Shown: positions 1 to 7,397 of the stretch, in pieces | How positions within the stretch are numbered: the first letter of the stretch is position 1 | Layout of the letters: every line of letters starts with the position of its first letter | Assembly (NCBI GenBank): GCA_028141885.1 | Contig: JAOIQU010000047.1 | Coordinates: 1 to 7,397 of the forward strand | DNA length: 7,397 nucleotides | Source: Flavobacteriales bacterium | Lineage (GTDB): Bacteria > Bacteroidota > Bacteroidia > Flavobacteriales > UA16 | Direction of reading: 5' to 3' | Notes under the pieces: generated by a model | Seen by the model: the letters and a program-made list of their open reading frames with translations, nothing else | Told to the model about the DNA's origin: nothing | Databases searched by the model: none | Translations under genes and position numbers: made by a program

Positions 1-961
1 CCAGACGCGCTTCGAGATGCGAGGCGTCGATGGCGTAACGCAAGTCGTGACCAGCACGGTCGGTGACGAAGGTGATGAGCGATTTGGAGTGTCCTTCCGG
101 ACGTCCAAGCTTCGCATCCACCAATTCGATGAGTTTGTGCACCAAGTCGATGTTGCGCCACTCGTTGAGTCCGCCGATGTTGTACGTGTCACCGATCCAT
201 CCTCCTGTCAAGATGGTGTCGATGGCCGAGGCGTGATCTTCCACCCAAAGCCAGTCGCGCACGTTGATCCCTTTCCCGTACACTGGCAAGGGACGCTCGT
301 CTACGATGTTCCGGATCATCAAGGGAATGAGCTTCTCGGGGAATTGGTGCGAACCGTAGTTGTTGGAGCAGTTGGAGATGACGATCGGCATGCCGTAGGT
401 GTGGTGGTAGGCACGCACCACGTGGTCGCTCGAGGCTTTGGAGGCGCTGTATGGGGAGCGGGGATCGTAGGCCGTGGTCTCGGTGAACAGCCCCTCATCT
501 CCGAGAGAGCCGTAGACTTCGTCGGTGCTGACGTGATAGAACAACGCACGGTCCATGCAGTCACGTTCGGTCCAAGCTTGTTTGGCCACATTAAGCAACG
601 TTGCGGTGCCCAAGATGTTGGTCTCCAAAAACGCCAACGGATTGGTGATGCTGCGGTCCACGTGGCTTTCCGCCGCCAGGTGAATGACGGCATCGAATTG
701 GTGCTCGGCAAACAGCCGCGCGACCAACGCCGCGTCTTGGATGTCTCCCTTCACAAAAGCGTAGCGCTCGTGGTGTTCGAGGTCGGACAGGTTGGCGAGG
801 TTGCCAGCGTAGGTCAGGGCATCCAAGTTGACGATGCGCGAACTGCTGTGGGTTCGGAGCAACCGTCGGATCACGTGCGAGCCGATGAACCCGGCACCGC
901 CCGTCACGAGGATGCTTTCAAACGACCTGGGCGCCGTGGGGGCTTTGGGGGTGGCTTCCAT
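1..961 (-). CDS. rmlB: dTDP-glucose 4,6-dehydratase (partial, 3' end outside window)
   Basis: This NAD-dependent cytoplasmic enzyme of the extended short-chain dehydrogenase family turns dTDP-glucose into dTDP-4-keto-6-deoxyglucose, the branch point to dTDP-rhamnose and other deoxysugars. The reading frame begins at ATG 961-959 and stays open to the window edge, giving 320 codons of a family usually about 340-360 long, so only the last few dozen residues are missing. Visible motifs are the nucleotide-binding GGAGFIGSH (residues 21-29), LAAESHVDRS (95-104), the catalytic TDE (146-148) and the YSASK Tyr/Lys pair (Tyr171, Lys175), followed by SNNYG (199-203) and RYAID (308-312). About 13 residues precede the usual start of the Rossmann strand, a short extension. 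It lies 10 nt after the stop of the upstream 6-dehydrogenase gene, so it is probably the next gene of the same operon. rmlA, rmlC and rmlD are not in the window, so the final sugar cannot be told. The paralogue RffG does the same reaction, so the symbol is interchangeable with rfbB/rffG. Confidence 0.95.
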   Translation of the reverse strand, partial: MEATPKAPTAPRSFESILVTGGAGFIGSHVIRRLLRTHSSSRIVNLDALTYAGNLANLSDLEHHERYAFVKGDIQDAALVARLFAEHQFDAVIHLAAESHVDRSITNPLAFLETNILGTATLLNVAKQAWTERDCMDRALFYHVSTDEVYGSLGDEGLFTETTAYDPRSPYSASKASSDHVVRAYHHTYGMPIVISNCSNNYGSHQFPEKLIPLMIRNIVDERPLPVYGKGINVRDWLWVEDHASAIDTILTGGWIGDTYNIGGLNEWRNIDLVHKLIELVDAKLGRPEGHSKSLITFVTDRAGHDLRYAIDASHLEARL

Positions 962-971
962 GCGGTTCAAG

Positions 972-2276
972 TTACAGACTCCAGTAGTCCAAGGTTCCGG
1001 TCTTGCCTCGGAACACGCCTTTGACGTCGATGACCGTGCCTTCGCCGCCTTTGAGCAGCCCACGGAACTCCGCTTCTTCAAAGTTCACGTAATCCTCGTG
1101 GTTCACGGCAGCGATGACGGCGTCGTACGCGCCTGACTCCGCCTTGTCTTTCAAGGTCAATTCATATTCCTCGTGCACCTCTTCAGGGCTTGCGTACGGG
1201 TCGACAATGTCCACCTTGACGTTGAACGACTCCAACTCGCGGATGACGTCGATCACCTTGGTGTTCCGGATGTCGGCCACGTTTTCTTTGAACGTCAATC
1301 CCATGACGAGCACTCGGGCCTCAAGCGGATTGATGTCTCGGGCGAGCAGGCGCTTCACCGTTTGTTTGCCCACGTAAAAACCCATGCTGTCATTCACGTA
1401 ACGACCGCTGTTGATGACCTTGGCGTGGTAGCCCAGTTTGTTGGACTTCCATGTGAGGTAGTAAGGGTCGATGCCGATGCAGTGCCCTCCAACGAGGCCA
1501 GGCTGGAACTTCAGGAAGTTCCACTTTGTGCCCGCAGCTTCGAGCACTTCAAACGTGTTGATGCCGATGCGGTTGAAGATGATGCTGAGCTCGTTGACAA
1601 GCGCGATGTTGACGTCGCGCTGGGTGTTCTCAATGATCTTGGACGCTTCTGCCACGCGGATGCTGCTGGCGCGATGGGTGCCGGCTTTGACGACCAAATC
1701 GTACGTCTTCGCCACCGTATCCAAAGTCGGACCGTCGCAAGCGCCCACCACCTTCACAATGGTTTCGATGGTGTTCACCTTGTCTCCTGGGTTGATGCGC
1801 TCAGGGCTGTAGGCCACGAAGAAATCCTCACCCATCTTCAGCCCGCTGACTTCTTCCAACAAGGGAACGCAGTCCTCTTCCGTGCAACCGGGATAGACGG
1901 TACTTTCATAAACCACGATGTCGCCCTTTTTCAGGGCGCTGCCCACCGTGCGAGAGGCCGCGAGGAGTGGACCCAAATCGGGTTGGTGGCTCGCGTGAAT
2001 CGGCGTGGGGACGGCGACGATGTGGAAGTTGGCTTGCTTGAGTTCTTCGACGTCAGCAGTGAACGTGATGTTCTTGTTCAGAAACCCTTCAGGCGGAACT
2101 TCCTCTGAGGGATCTTCCCCGCGCTTCATCATGTCGATGCGCCCTTGATGGATGTCAAAGCCGATGACCTTGATGTGGTTGGCAAAGGCCAACGCAATGG
2201 GAAGGCCGACGTAGCCGAGCCCCACCACCGACATGGTGGCCTCTCCAGAAAGAAGTTGGTCATGCAAGTTGTTCAT
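972..2276 (-). CDS. UDP-N-acetyl-D-hexosamine 6-dehydrogenase, TviB/WbpO type
   Basis: This 434-residue protein is a nucleotide-sugar 6-dehydrogenase. It oxidises C6 of a UDP-N-acetylhexosamine twice with NAD, giving the UDP-N-acetyl-hexosaminuronate. The N-terminal Rossmann motif is GLGYVG (19-24). YESTVYPG (123-130) and YSPERINPGD (156-165) are typical of the N-acetylhexosamine-specific branch. Lys213 and Asn217 sit in the conserved helix (ASKIIENTQRD), and the catalytic cysteine is Cys266 in GGHCIGIDPYYLT (263-275). The C-terminal UDP-binding domain contains GLTFKENVADIRN (326-338). From memory, the GTKWNFL and GGHCIGIDPYY wording fits TviB/WbpO (UDP-GlcNAc or UDP-GalNAc) better than WbpA or Ugd, but substrate and epimer cannot be settled by reading. 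Length is normal. The ATG start overlaps the stop of the acetyltransferase gene by 4 nt (ATGA, 2276-2273), which supports the start and implies translational coupling. It is distinct from the Ugd encoded in the same operon. Confidence 0.93.
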   Translation of the reverse strand: MNNLHDQLLSGEATMSVVGLGYVGLPIALAFANHIKVIGFDIHQGRIDMMKRGEDPSEEVPPEGFLNKNITFTADVEELKQANFHIVAVPTPIHASHQPDLGPLLAASRTVGSALKKGDIVVYESTVYPGCTEEDCVPLLEEVSGLKMGEDFFVAYSPERINPGDKVNTIETIVKVVGACDGPTLDTVAKTYDLVVKAGTHRASSIRVAEASKIIENTQRDVNIALVNELSIIFNRIGINTFEVLEAAGTKWNFLKFQPGLVGGHCIGIDPYYLTWKSNKLGYHAKVINSGRYVNDSMGFYVGKQTVKRLLARDINPLEARVLVMGLTFKENVADIRNTKVIDVIRELESFNVKVDIVDPYASPEEVHEEYELTLKDKAESGAYDAVIAAVNHEDYVNFEEAEFRGLLKGGEGTVIDVKGVFRGKTGTLDYWSL

Positions 2277-2865
2277 ACACGTTGCATTTGATGTTGTGTC
2301 AATTGATATGGTTCCCCAGAAATGGGGCAGGTGGCGTGGCCGTCCGAATCAGGGGTCAGCCGCCCTCCGTGGGTGGACATCCACCCGATGTGTTGTGCAG
2401 GCACTCCGGCCACCAGGGCGTGGTCAGGCACGTCTTTGGTCACCACGGCGCCGGCTGCGATGAACGCGTGTTTGCCGAGGGTGATCCCGCAGCGTATGGT
2501 GGCGTTGGCCCCCACCGTCACTCCCTCTTTCACGGTGGTGCGTTCGTACTCTCCTCGGCGGTTCACCGCGCTCCGGGGATTCCGAACGTTGGTGAACACG
2601 CATGACGGGCCGAGGAAAACGTTGTCTTCAATTACGACGCCCTCGTAGAGGCTGACGTTGTTTTGGACTTTGACGTTGGCACCGATCACAACGCCTTTGG
2701 CGACGAACGTGTTTTGGCCCAAAGACGTGCCTTGCCCAATCACCGCCTCAGGCATCACGTGGCAGAAGTGCCACACCTTGGCATCGGCGTGGATCACGGC
2801 GCCGTCATCCACAACGGCGGTGTCGTGGATGAGTGCAGAGGGGTCTATGCCAGGGCGTGTGGACA

Positions 2866-2869
<4 letters not shown>
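2273..2869 (-). CDS. wbpD: WbpD-like UDP-sugar 3-N-acetyltransferase (hexapeptide repeat)
   Basis: This 198-residue protein is a left-handed beta-helix acyltransferase closely resembling WbpD/WlbB. Those enzymes use acetyl-CoA to acetylate the 3-amino group of UDP-2-acetamido-3-amino-2,3-dideoxy-glucuronate. Hexapeptide repeats run from about residue 11 to 162, with VWHFCHV (32-38), SLGQNTFV (49-56), [11 protein letters not shown] (68-78), [14 protein letters not shown] (87-100) and the C-terminal cap [11 protein letters not shown] (155-165). The block order and the CP-x(2)-G-x(2)-Y tail (181-188) follow the pattern I recall for P. aeruginosa WbpD, and the length is typical. The start is a double ATG (2869 and 2866). 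The first forms a 4-nt ATGA overlap with the uxs stop, and the gene's own TGA overlaps the next start, so both junctions are coupled. With the WbpE-like aminotransferase of this operon it suggests a 2,3-diacetamido uronic acid. A related 3- or 4-amino sugar substrate is possible. Confidence 0.9.
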
Positions 2870-3869
<1,000 letters not shown>

Positions 3870-3873
<4 letters not shown>

Positions 3874-5189
3874 GGTTGTGCGTCCAAGGTGGGGCGTCCG
3901 ATGCTGCGGTAGGTCCAGCCGAGCTTGGCCAGTTTGGACGTTTCGTAGAGGTTTCTGCCGTCGAAAATGACCTTGCCGTTCATCACCGTTTCCATCACTT
4001 CGAAATCGGGGGTGCGGAACGCGGCCCACTCCGTGCAAATCAGCAGGCAGTCGGCGCCGACGATGGCTTCCATGGCACGGTCGGCGTACTGGATGCGGTC
4101 GCCGATGCGCCCGCGCACGTTGTCCATGGCTTCGGGGTCGAAGGCCACGACCTCAGCACCGGCAGCGACGAGCTTGTCGATCATGTACAGCGACGGCGCT
4201 TCGCGGATGTCGTCCGTTTCCGGTTTGAAGGCGAGCCCCCAAAGGGCCACCTTCACACCGTTCAAGTCGCCGCCGTAGTGGTCGAGCATGGGCTGGAAGA
4301 GGACGGTCTTTTGGGATTCGTTGACGTCCATCACGCTTTCGAGGATGCGGAATTCGTGACCCGCCTCTTTGCCGCTCTTGTGCAGGGCCTGCACGTCTTT
4401 GGGGAAGCAGCTTCCGCCGTATCCGATGCCGGGGAACAAGAACCGAGGTCCGATGCGGGTGTCGGTGCCCATGCCGCGGCGCACCATGTCCACGTCTGCG
4501 CCGACGAGCTCGCAGAAGTTGGCGATCTCATTCATGAACGTGATTTTGGTGGCCAAGAAGGAATTCGCGGCGTATTTGGTGAGTTCCGCACTGCGCTCGT
4601 CCATGAACAGCAAGGGGTTGCCTTGGCGCACGTAGGGCTTGTAGAGTTCCTCCATCATTTGGCGTCCGCGCTCGCTCGAACACCCCACCACAATGCGGTC
4701 GGGCTTCATGAAATCGTCCACGGCAAAACCTTCCCGCAAAAACTCGGGATTCGACACCACGTCAAAATCGACGTTGGCGTGAGCGGCCACGGCCTCTCGG
4801 ACCTGGTCAGCCGTGCCCACAGGAACGGTGCTCTTATCCACGATGACCTTGTATGTCGTCATGATCTTGCCCAATTCGTCGGCAACGCCAAGGACGTAAC
4901 TCAAGTCGGCCGAGCCGTCTTCACCCGGAGGCGTGGGCAAGGCCAAAAACACGATGTCCGCGTGATCCACAGCTTCCTTCAAGTCCGTCGTGAACGAGAG
5001 GCGTCCCGCGGCGATGTTGCGGTCGAAGAGCGTGTCCAAGTTGGGCTCGTAGATGGGCACATTGCCGGCCTTCATGGCGGCCACTTTGGCCTCGTCGATG
5101 TCGACGCAAATCACATGGTTGCCCGTCTCTGCGAGACAGGTGCCTGTGACAAGTCCAACGTATCCAGTTCCAACTACGGCGATGTTCAT
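3870..5189 (-). CDS. ugd: UDP-glucose 6-dehydrogenase
   Basis: This cytoplasmic enzyme oxidises UDP-glucose to UDP-glucuronate with two NAD. The 439-residue protein has the full three-part layout. The N-terminal Rossmann domain carries GTGYVG (7-12) and [16 protein letters not shown] (84-99), then come DKSTVPVGT (118-126) and SNPEFLREG (146-154). The central helix has Lys205 and Asn209 in [20 protein letters not shown] (202-221). The catalytic cysteine is Cys261 in [10 protein letters not shown] (257-266), and the C-terminal UDP-binding domain has [17 protein letters not shown] (317-333). I chose ATG 5189 because [12 protein letters not shown] is the usual family beginning. A TTG at 5207 in the same frame would add six residues and overlap the upstream stop by 4 nt (TTGA), so it remains possible. 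Neither start has a Shine-Dalgarno sequence. The product feeds Uxs, encoded next and overlapping by 4 nt, and may also be used directly as glucuronic acid in the polysaccharide. Confidence 0.95.
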
Positions 5190-5203
5190 GAGATGAGTTT
5201 GGG

Positions 5204-6394
5204 TCAAGTGGAAGACAAAAGTCTGAAAAGTTCAGTAACCACGCGTGTCTGAACGTCGGCGGTGAGTTCCGTGTGCATGGGCAAGGCCAAAATCCGTGCC
5301 GCCACCGCATGTGCCGCAGGGGTGCCTCCATCCACGGCGCGTCCGCCCTGTTCGAAGGCAGGTTGCGACGAGAGCGGGGTGGGATAGTACACGGCCGTGG
5401 GGATGCCAGCTTGCTTCAGGTCGTGTTGCAAGGCGTCCCGGTCCGTGCCTTCGGGCAACAACACGCAGTATTGGTGGAACAGGTGCGTGCTGAACGCCGA
5501 CCGAACCGGCGCAGCGATGCCTTCGTGTTGGGCCAGTAAAGCGTCGTAGCGGTCGGCGGCGGCCTGACGGCGCGCAATCATGTCGCTCCAGTAACGGAGT
5601 TTCACCGACAGGAACGCGGCCTGAATGCCATCGAGTCGCGAGTTGCACCCGACCTCGAGGTGGTGGTATTTGCGCTCGGCACCATGATTTGCCAGTCGTC
5701 TCATGCGGTTAGCGAGGGCTTCGTCGGGCGTCATCACGGCACCGCCATCCCCAAGGGCGCCGAGGTTTTTGCTTGGGAAAAAGCTCGTGGTGCCAATGGC
5801 TCCCAGCATGCCCGCCGGCCCTTCCACGGACTGACCTTTCCAAGTCGCACCGAGGCTTTGGGCGTTGTCCTCGATCAGGTGGACGCTGTGGGCCTCGGCC
5901 CAAGGCACCAGCGCGTCCATGTCGGCGCATTGGCCAAACAAGTGGACCACCATCGCCGCTTTGGTCTTGACCGTGCGCGCACGCTCCGCCGAGGCCGGGT
6001 CGATTTGGAAGGTGTCGGGATGGATGTCTACGAACACGGGGGTCGCGCCCACTTCAGCCACGACTTCTGCGGTTGAAATGAACGAGAAGTCGGGGACGAT
6101 CACTTCGTCTCCCGGGCCGATGTCGAGGGCGCGCAAGGCGAGCAACAACGCGTCGGTGCCGTTGCCGCACCCCACGACATGGCCGTCGAGTTCAAGGGAG
6201 GTGTTGAGCTCGCGCTCAAAGGCCTCGACGTGCTTGCCGCGGATGAACGCGGACGCTTGGAGCACGTCGTTCATCGCCTGGTCCAATTCGGGACGCAGCC
6301 GGGCGTGGAGCCCTCCGAGGTCCACCATGTGGACGGCAGCCTTCTCGTCTTGAGACGCAGGCTGCAAGGGAGTGGAGGAAGATGAATGGGCCAT
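5204..6394 (-). CDS. wbpE: WbpE-like PLP-dependent sugar aminotransferase (DegT/DnrJ/EryC1/StrS family)
   Basis: This 396-residue fold-type I enzyme transfers an amino group, usually from glutamate, to a keto-sugar nucleotide. The PLP lysine is Lys209 in SFFPSKNLGALGDGGA (204-219). Asp176 in EDNAQSLGA (175-183) should hold the pyridine nitrogen, and CGNGTDALLLALRAL (76-90) contributes to phosphate binding. HLFGQCADMDAL (151-162), RKYHHLEVGCNSRLD (241-255) and PTAVYYPTPL (332-341) follow the pattern I recall for WbpE, which aminates UDP-2-acetamido-2-deoxy-ribo-hexuluronate at C3. The matching WbpD-like acetyltransferase is encoded three genes downstream. The start is uncertain. GTG 6397 and ATG 6394 are adjacent, but homologues usually begin only a few residues before the MVDLGG motif, and Met23 (ATG at 6328) lies exactly there; residues 1-22 are Ser/Pro-rich without a recognisable domain. 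As first gene of the operon it lies head-to-head with the barrel gene. Related aminotransferases acting on other 3- or 4-keto sugars cannot be excluded. Confidence 0.9.
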   Translation of the reverse strand: MAHSSSSTPLQPASQDEKAAVHMVDLGGLHARLRPELDQAMNDVLQASAFIRGKHVEAFERELNTSLELDGHVVGCGNGTDALLLALRALDIGPGDEVIVPDFSFISTAEVVAEVGATPVFVDIHPDTFQIDPASAERARTVKTKAAMVVHLFGQCADMDALVPWAEAHSVHLIEDNAQSLGATWKGQSVEGPAGMLGAIGTTSFFPSKNLGALGDGGAVMTPDEALANRMRRLANHGAERKYHHLEVGCNSRLDGIQAAFLSVKLRYWSDMIARRQAAADRYDALLAQHEGIAAPVRSAFSTHLFHQYCVLLPEGTDRDALQHDLKQAGIPTAVYYPTPLSSQPAFEQGGRAVDGGTPAAHAVAARILALPMHTELTADVQTRVVTELFRLLSST

Positions 6395-6429
6395 CACAGA
6401 AAGGCGAAGATAGCGCGTACCTTGGCCTC
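6395..6429. promoter_or_regulatory. Short divergent intergenic region
   Basis: Only 35 bp separate the annotated start of the minus-strand polysaccharide operon (6394) from the plus-strand barrel gene (6430). It must hold, or overlap, the 5' signals of both transcription units unless one is read from inside the other gene. If the aminotransferase really starts at 6328, the space grows to 101 bp. I see no clear Shine-Dalgarno sequence for either gene and no obvious inverted repeat that would suggest an operator. Confidence 0.45.
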
Positions 6430-6435
6430 ATGAAA
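6405..6435 (-). promoter_or_regulatory. Candidate Bacteroidota-type promoter for the sugar operon
   Basis: Read on the minus strand, TTTC (6435-6432) is followed after exactly 19 nt by TATCTTCG (6412-6405). The known Bacteroidota consensus is TTTG, about 19-21 nt, then TAnnTTTG, so both boxes differ by one base and the spacing fits. Initiation would fall only a few bases before the 6394 ATG, or about 70 nt before the alternative start at 6328. The upstream box overlaps the start codon of the divergent gene. Short degenerate boxes occur by chance, so this is a weak call. Confidence 0.3.
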
Positions 6436-7200
6436 CGCGCTTGGCGGTGGCCTTTGGTTTGTTTGGGAGTCCTGGCTCTGACAGGGTTGGATGCGTGGGG
6501 CCAAACGGACCGCGACCTTAACGAATCGAGCGTCCGCTCTCCGCACGTTGGATTGGTGTTTGGCGTGATGTCTCCACAAGGCGATTGGGCCCAGCGCTTC
6601 TCGCGGTTTGGCGAGATGGGCTTGACGGCGGGGCTCAAAACCGAGGGCAACGGCTACCTGTATGTCAAGGCCAGTTCGTGGAGCGGTGCGCAAGTGAATG
6701 AGCCGGGTTTGCTGGCTGACCTGACAGGTCCCAATGGCCAAATCGTCGACAACGAAGGTGACGTCGCTCAGATCACGGTCACGGGGCGGGGCGCGCAGTT
6801 TGGGCTGGGTGTCGGCAAGATTTTCCCCACGGCAAGCAGCAACCTCAACAGCGGATGGATGGTCAAGCTTGGCGCCGGCTCGCTGCACCACAACATCCAC
6901 TTCGATTACACTGAAAATCGCATCGGCCCGTTGGAAGATGACCGCGTGAAGGGCTACGATCGGATGCGGTGGGGCGCCTACGGCGAGCTGTTTGCGGGGT
7001 ATTGGCTGATGAGTTCCAACCAGCGCATCAACGCGTTTGCGGGGCTCCTTGGTGGGGTGGCCCAAACGCACGCCCTTCGCACCGTCAATTTTGACACGCT
7101 CGAGCCCAACGAACTGAGCGTTTGGGAAGGATGGATCGGTCTTGAGGCGGGGTGGATCTTCCACCTTTACAAACGCGTTTCTAAAGAATACTGGTACTGA
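6430..7200 (+). CDS. Predicted outer-membrane beta-barrel protein, conserved in Bacteroidota
   Basis: This 256-residue exported protein has no function I can name. ATG 6430 gives a good signal peptide: basic start MKRAWRW, hydrophobic core PLVCLGVLALTGL (8-20), likely cleavage near Gly24/Gln25. The Cys at 11 lacks a lipobox, so it is not a lipoprotein. The frame extends upstream to 6382, but that would bury the signal peptide. The mature part alternates polar and hydrophobic residues in short strands, with Gly- and aromatic-rich segments such as AGLKTEGNGYLYVKASSW (67-84), WMVKLGAGSLHHNIHF (143-158) and AYGELFAGYWLM (183-194), and it ends in KEYWY. Aromatic C-terminal strands are typical of barrels inserted by the BAM complex. 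Conserved-looking blocks NEPGLLADL (90-98), VDNEGDVA (106-113), VGKIFP (128-133) and LEDDRVKGYDRM (168-179) resemble a hypothetical protein I recall from many Flavobacteriales. Its stop overlaps waaA by one base, suggesting a shared transcript and a possible role in the LPS-bearing outer membrane. The exact role is unknown. Confidence 0.8.
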   Translation: MKRAWRWPLVCLGVLALTGLDAWGQTDRDLNESSVRSPHVGLVFGVMSPQGDWAQRFSRFGEMGLTAGLKTEGNGYLYVKASSWSGAQVNEPGLLADLTGPNGQIVDNEGDVAQITVTGRGAQFGLGVGKIFPTASSNLNSGWMVKLGAGSLHHNIHFDYTENRIGPLEDDRVKGYDRMRWGAYGELFAGYWLMSSNQRINAFAGLLGGVAQTHALRTVNFDTLEPNELSVWEGWIGLEAGWIFHLYKRVSKEYWY

Positions 7201-7397
7201 TGCCGTTGCTTCTGTTGCGGTTGGGGAGTGTGTTTTGGTCGTGGTTGCTTCGTCTGGTGGCGTCGTTTGGCCATCACCGGCGGGCCATGGCGCGCGTTGC
7301 GATCCGGCATGAGGGTCAGGAGGCGGTGCTCGCCCACCGCGGCGCCCCGCTCATGTGGTTCCATGTGGCAAGCCTCGGCGAATTGGAACAGGCCATC
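7200..7397 (+). CDS. waaA: 3-deoxy-D-manno-octulosonic acid (Kdo) transferase, N-terminal part
   Basis: The first 66 codons of WaaA/KdtA are present; the rest lies beyond the right edge (the family is about 410-430 residues). The enzyme adds Kdo from CMP-Kdo to the lipid A precursor at the cytoplasmic face of the inner membrane. A hydrophobic N-terminal helix (residues about 3-23, Leu/Trp-rich) fits the known membrane anchor. LMWFHVASLGELEQA (51-65) is the hallmark N-terminal block, whose Glu61 in SLGE corresponds to the glutamate thought to be the catalytic base. The FH-x-ASLGE-x-EQ form is what I recall from Bacteroidota. The ATG at 7200-7202 overlaps the last base of the barrel gene's TGA (TGATG), a coupling arrangement, and no Shine-Dalgarno sequence is seen. 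The call rests on one short conserved block, so a related glycosyltransferase-N protein is a remote alternative. Confidence 0.87.
   Translation, partial: MPLLLLRLGSVFWSWLLRLVASFGHHRRAMARVAIRHEGQEAVLAHRGAPLMWFHVASLGELEQAI

Noticed and set aside
17..1024. A 335-codon open frame on the plus strand opposite rmlB
   Set aside because: It is an antisense shadow: the minus strand encodes a motif-complete RmlB through the same stretch, and the plus-strand product has no recognisable domain.
1173..2108. A 311-codon plus-strand frame opposite the TviB/WbpO-like gene
   Set aside because: It is an antisense shadow of a gene with intact GLGYVG and catalytic GGHC motifs; the product is unlike any family I know.
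3874..4038. Upstream extension of uxs by 55 residues
   Set aside because: It would overlap the 3' end of ugd by about 170 bases, the added residues are Arg/His/Pro-rich with no family similarity, and ATG 3873 gives both the normal protein start and an ATGA overlap.
6418..6425. TACCTTGG as a plus-strand -7 promoter box for the barrel gene
   Set aside because: It resembles TAnnTTTG only loosely, has no TTTG-like box 19-21 nt upstream, and lies four bases from the start codon.
6382..6429. Upstream start of the barrel gene at 6382
   Set aside because: It would place 16 polar residues before a well-formed signal peptide and overlap the divergent aminotransferase; ATG 6430 gives a standard signal sequence.
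6394..7164. A 256-codon minus-strand frame opposite the barrel gene
   Set aside because: It is an antisense shadow: the plus strand has a signal peptide, a strand-like pattern and an aromatic C-terminus, while the minus-strand product has none of these.

Overview
The window holds eight genes and almost no non-coding DNA. Six lie on the minus strand as one tightly packed nucleotide-sugar operon, read from about 6.4 kb down to position 1. Two lie on the plus strand at the right end: an outer-membrane beta-barrel-like protein, and the start of the Kdo transferase gene waaA. The organism looks like a Gram-negative member of the Bacteroidota with a fairly high GC content (about 55-60 % by eye, not counted). 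The reasons are a barrel protein resembling one I recall from Bacteroidota, the 'FHVASLGE' form of WaaA, and the lack of a Shine-Dalgarno sequence before nearly every start. This is inference, and no species can be named.

Minus-strand operon, in order of transcription: (1) a WbpE-type PLP-dependent sugar aminotransferase (6394-5204); (2) UDP-glucose 6-dehydrogenase, ugd (5189-3870); (3) UDP-glucuronate decarboxylase / UDP-xylose synthase, uxs (3873-2866); (4) a WbpD-type hexapeptide N-acetyltransferase (2869-2273); (5) a TviB/WbpO-type UDP-N-acetylhexosamine 6-dehydrogenase (2276-972); (6) dTDP-glucose 4,6-dehydratase, rmlB (961-1, cut by the window edge). Genes 2-3, 3-4 and 4-5 are joined by identical 4-nt ATGA start/stop overlaps, so they are almost certainly co-transcribed and translationally coupled. 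The operon probably continues beyond the left edge.

These enzymes supply activated sugars for a surface polysaccharide (O-antigen, capsule or exopolysaccharide) along three branches. Ugd and Uxs make UDP-glucose into UDP-glucuronate and then UDP-xylose. The TviB/WbpO-like, WbpE-like and WbpD-like enzymes fit a route to a 2,3-diacetamido uronic acid, but the 3-dehydrogenase (WbpB) it needs is not in the window. RmlB makes dTDP-4-keto-6-deoxyglucose, the precursor of rhamnose and related deoxysugars. No glycosyltransferase, flippase, polymerase or regulator is present.

Plus strand: the barrel-like protein (6430-7200) overlaps the first base of waaA (7200 to the edge), so the two are probably co-expressed, linking an outer-membrane protein to lipid A-Kdo assembly. 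The divergent start codons are only 35 bp apart, or 101 bp if the aminotransferase starts at an internal Met; a weak Bacteroidota-type promoter candidate lies there. There is no gene-free stretch over 300 bases, and I saw no RNA gene, mobile element, CRISPR array or sizeable repeat. The genes belong to known families; the main open questions are the exact sugars made, the missing WbpB step, and two ambiguous starts.
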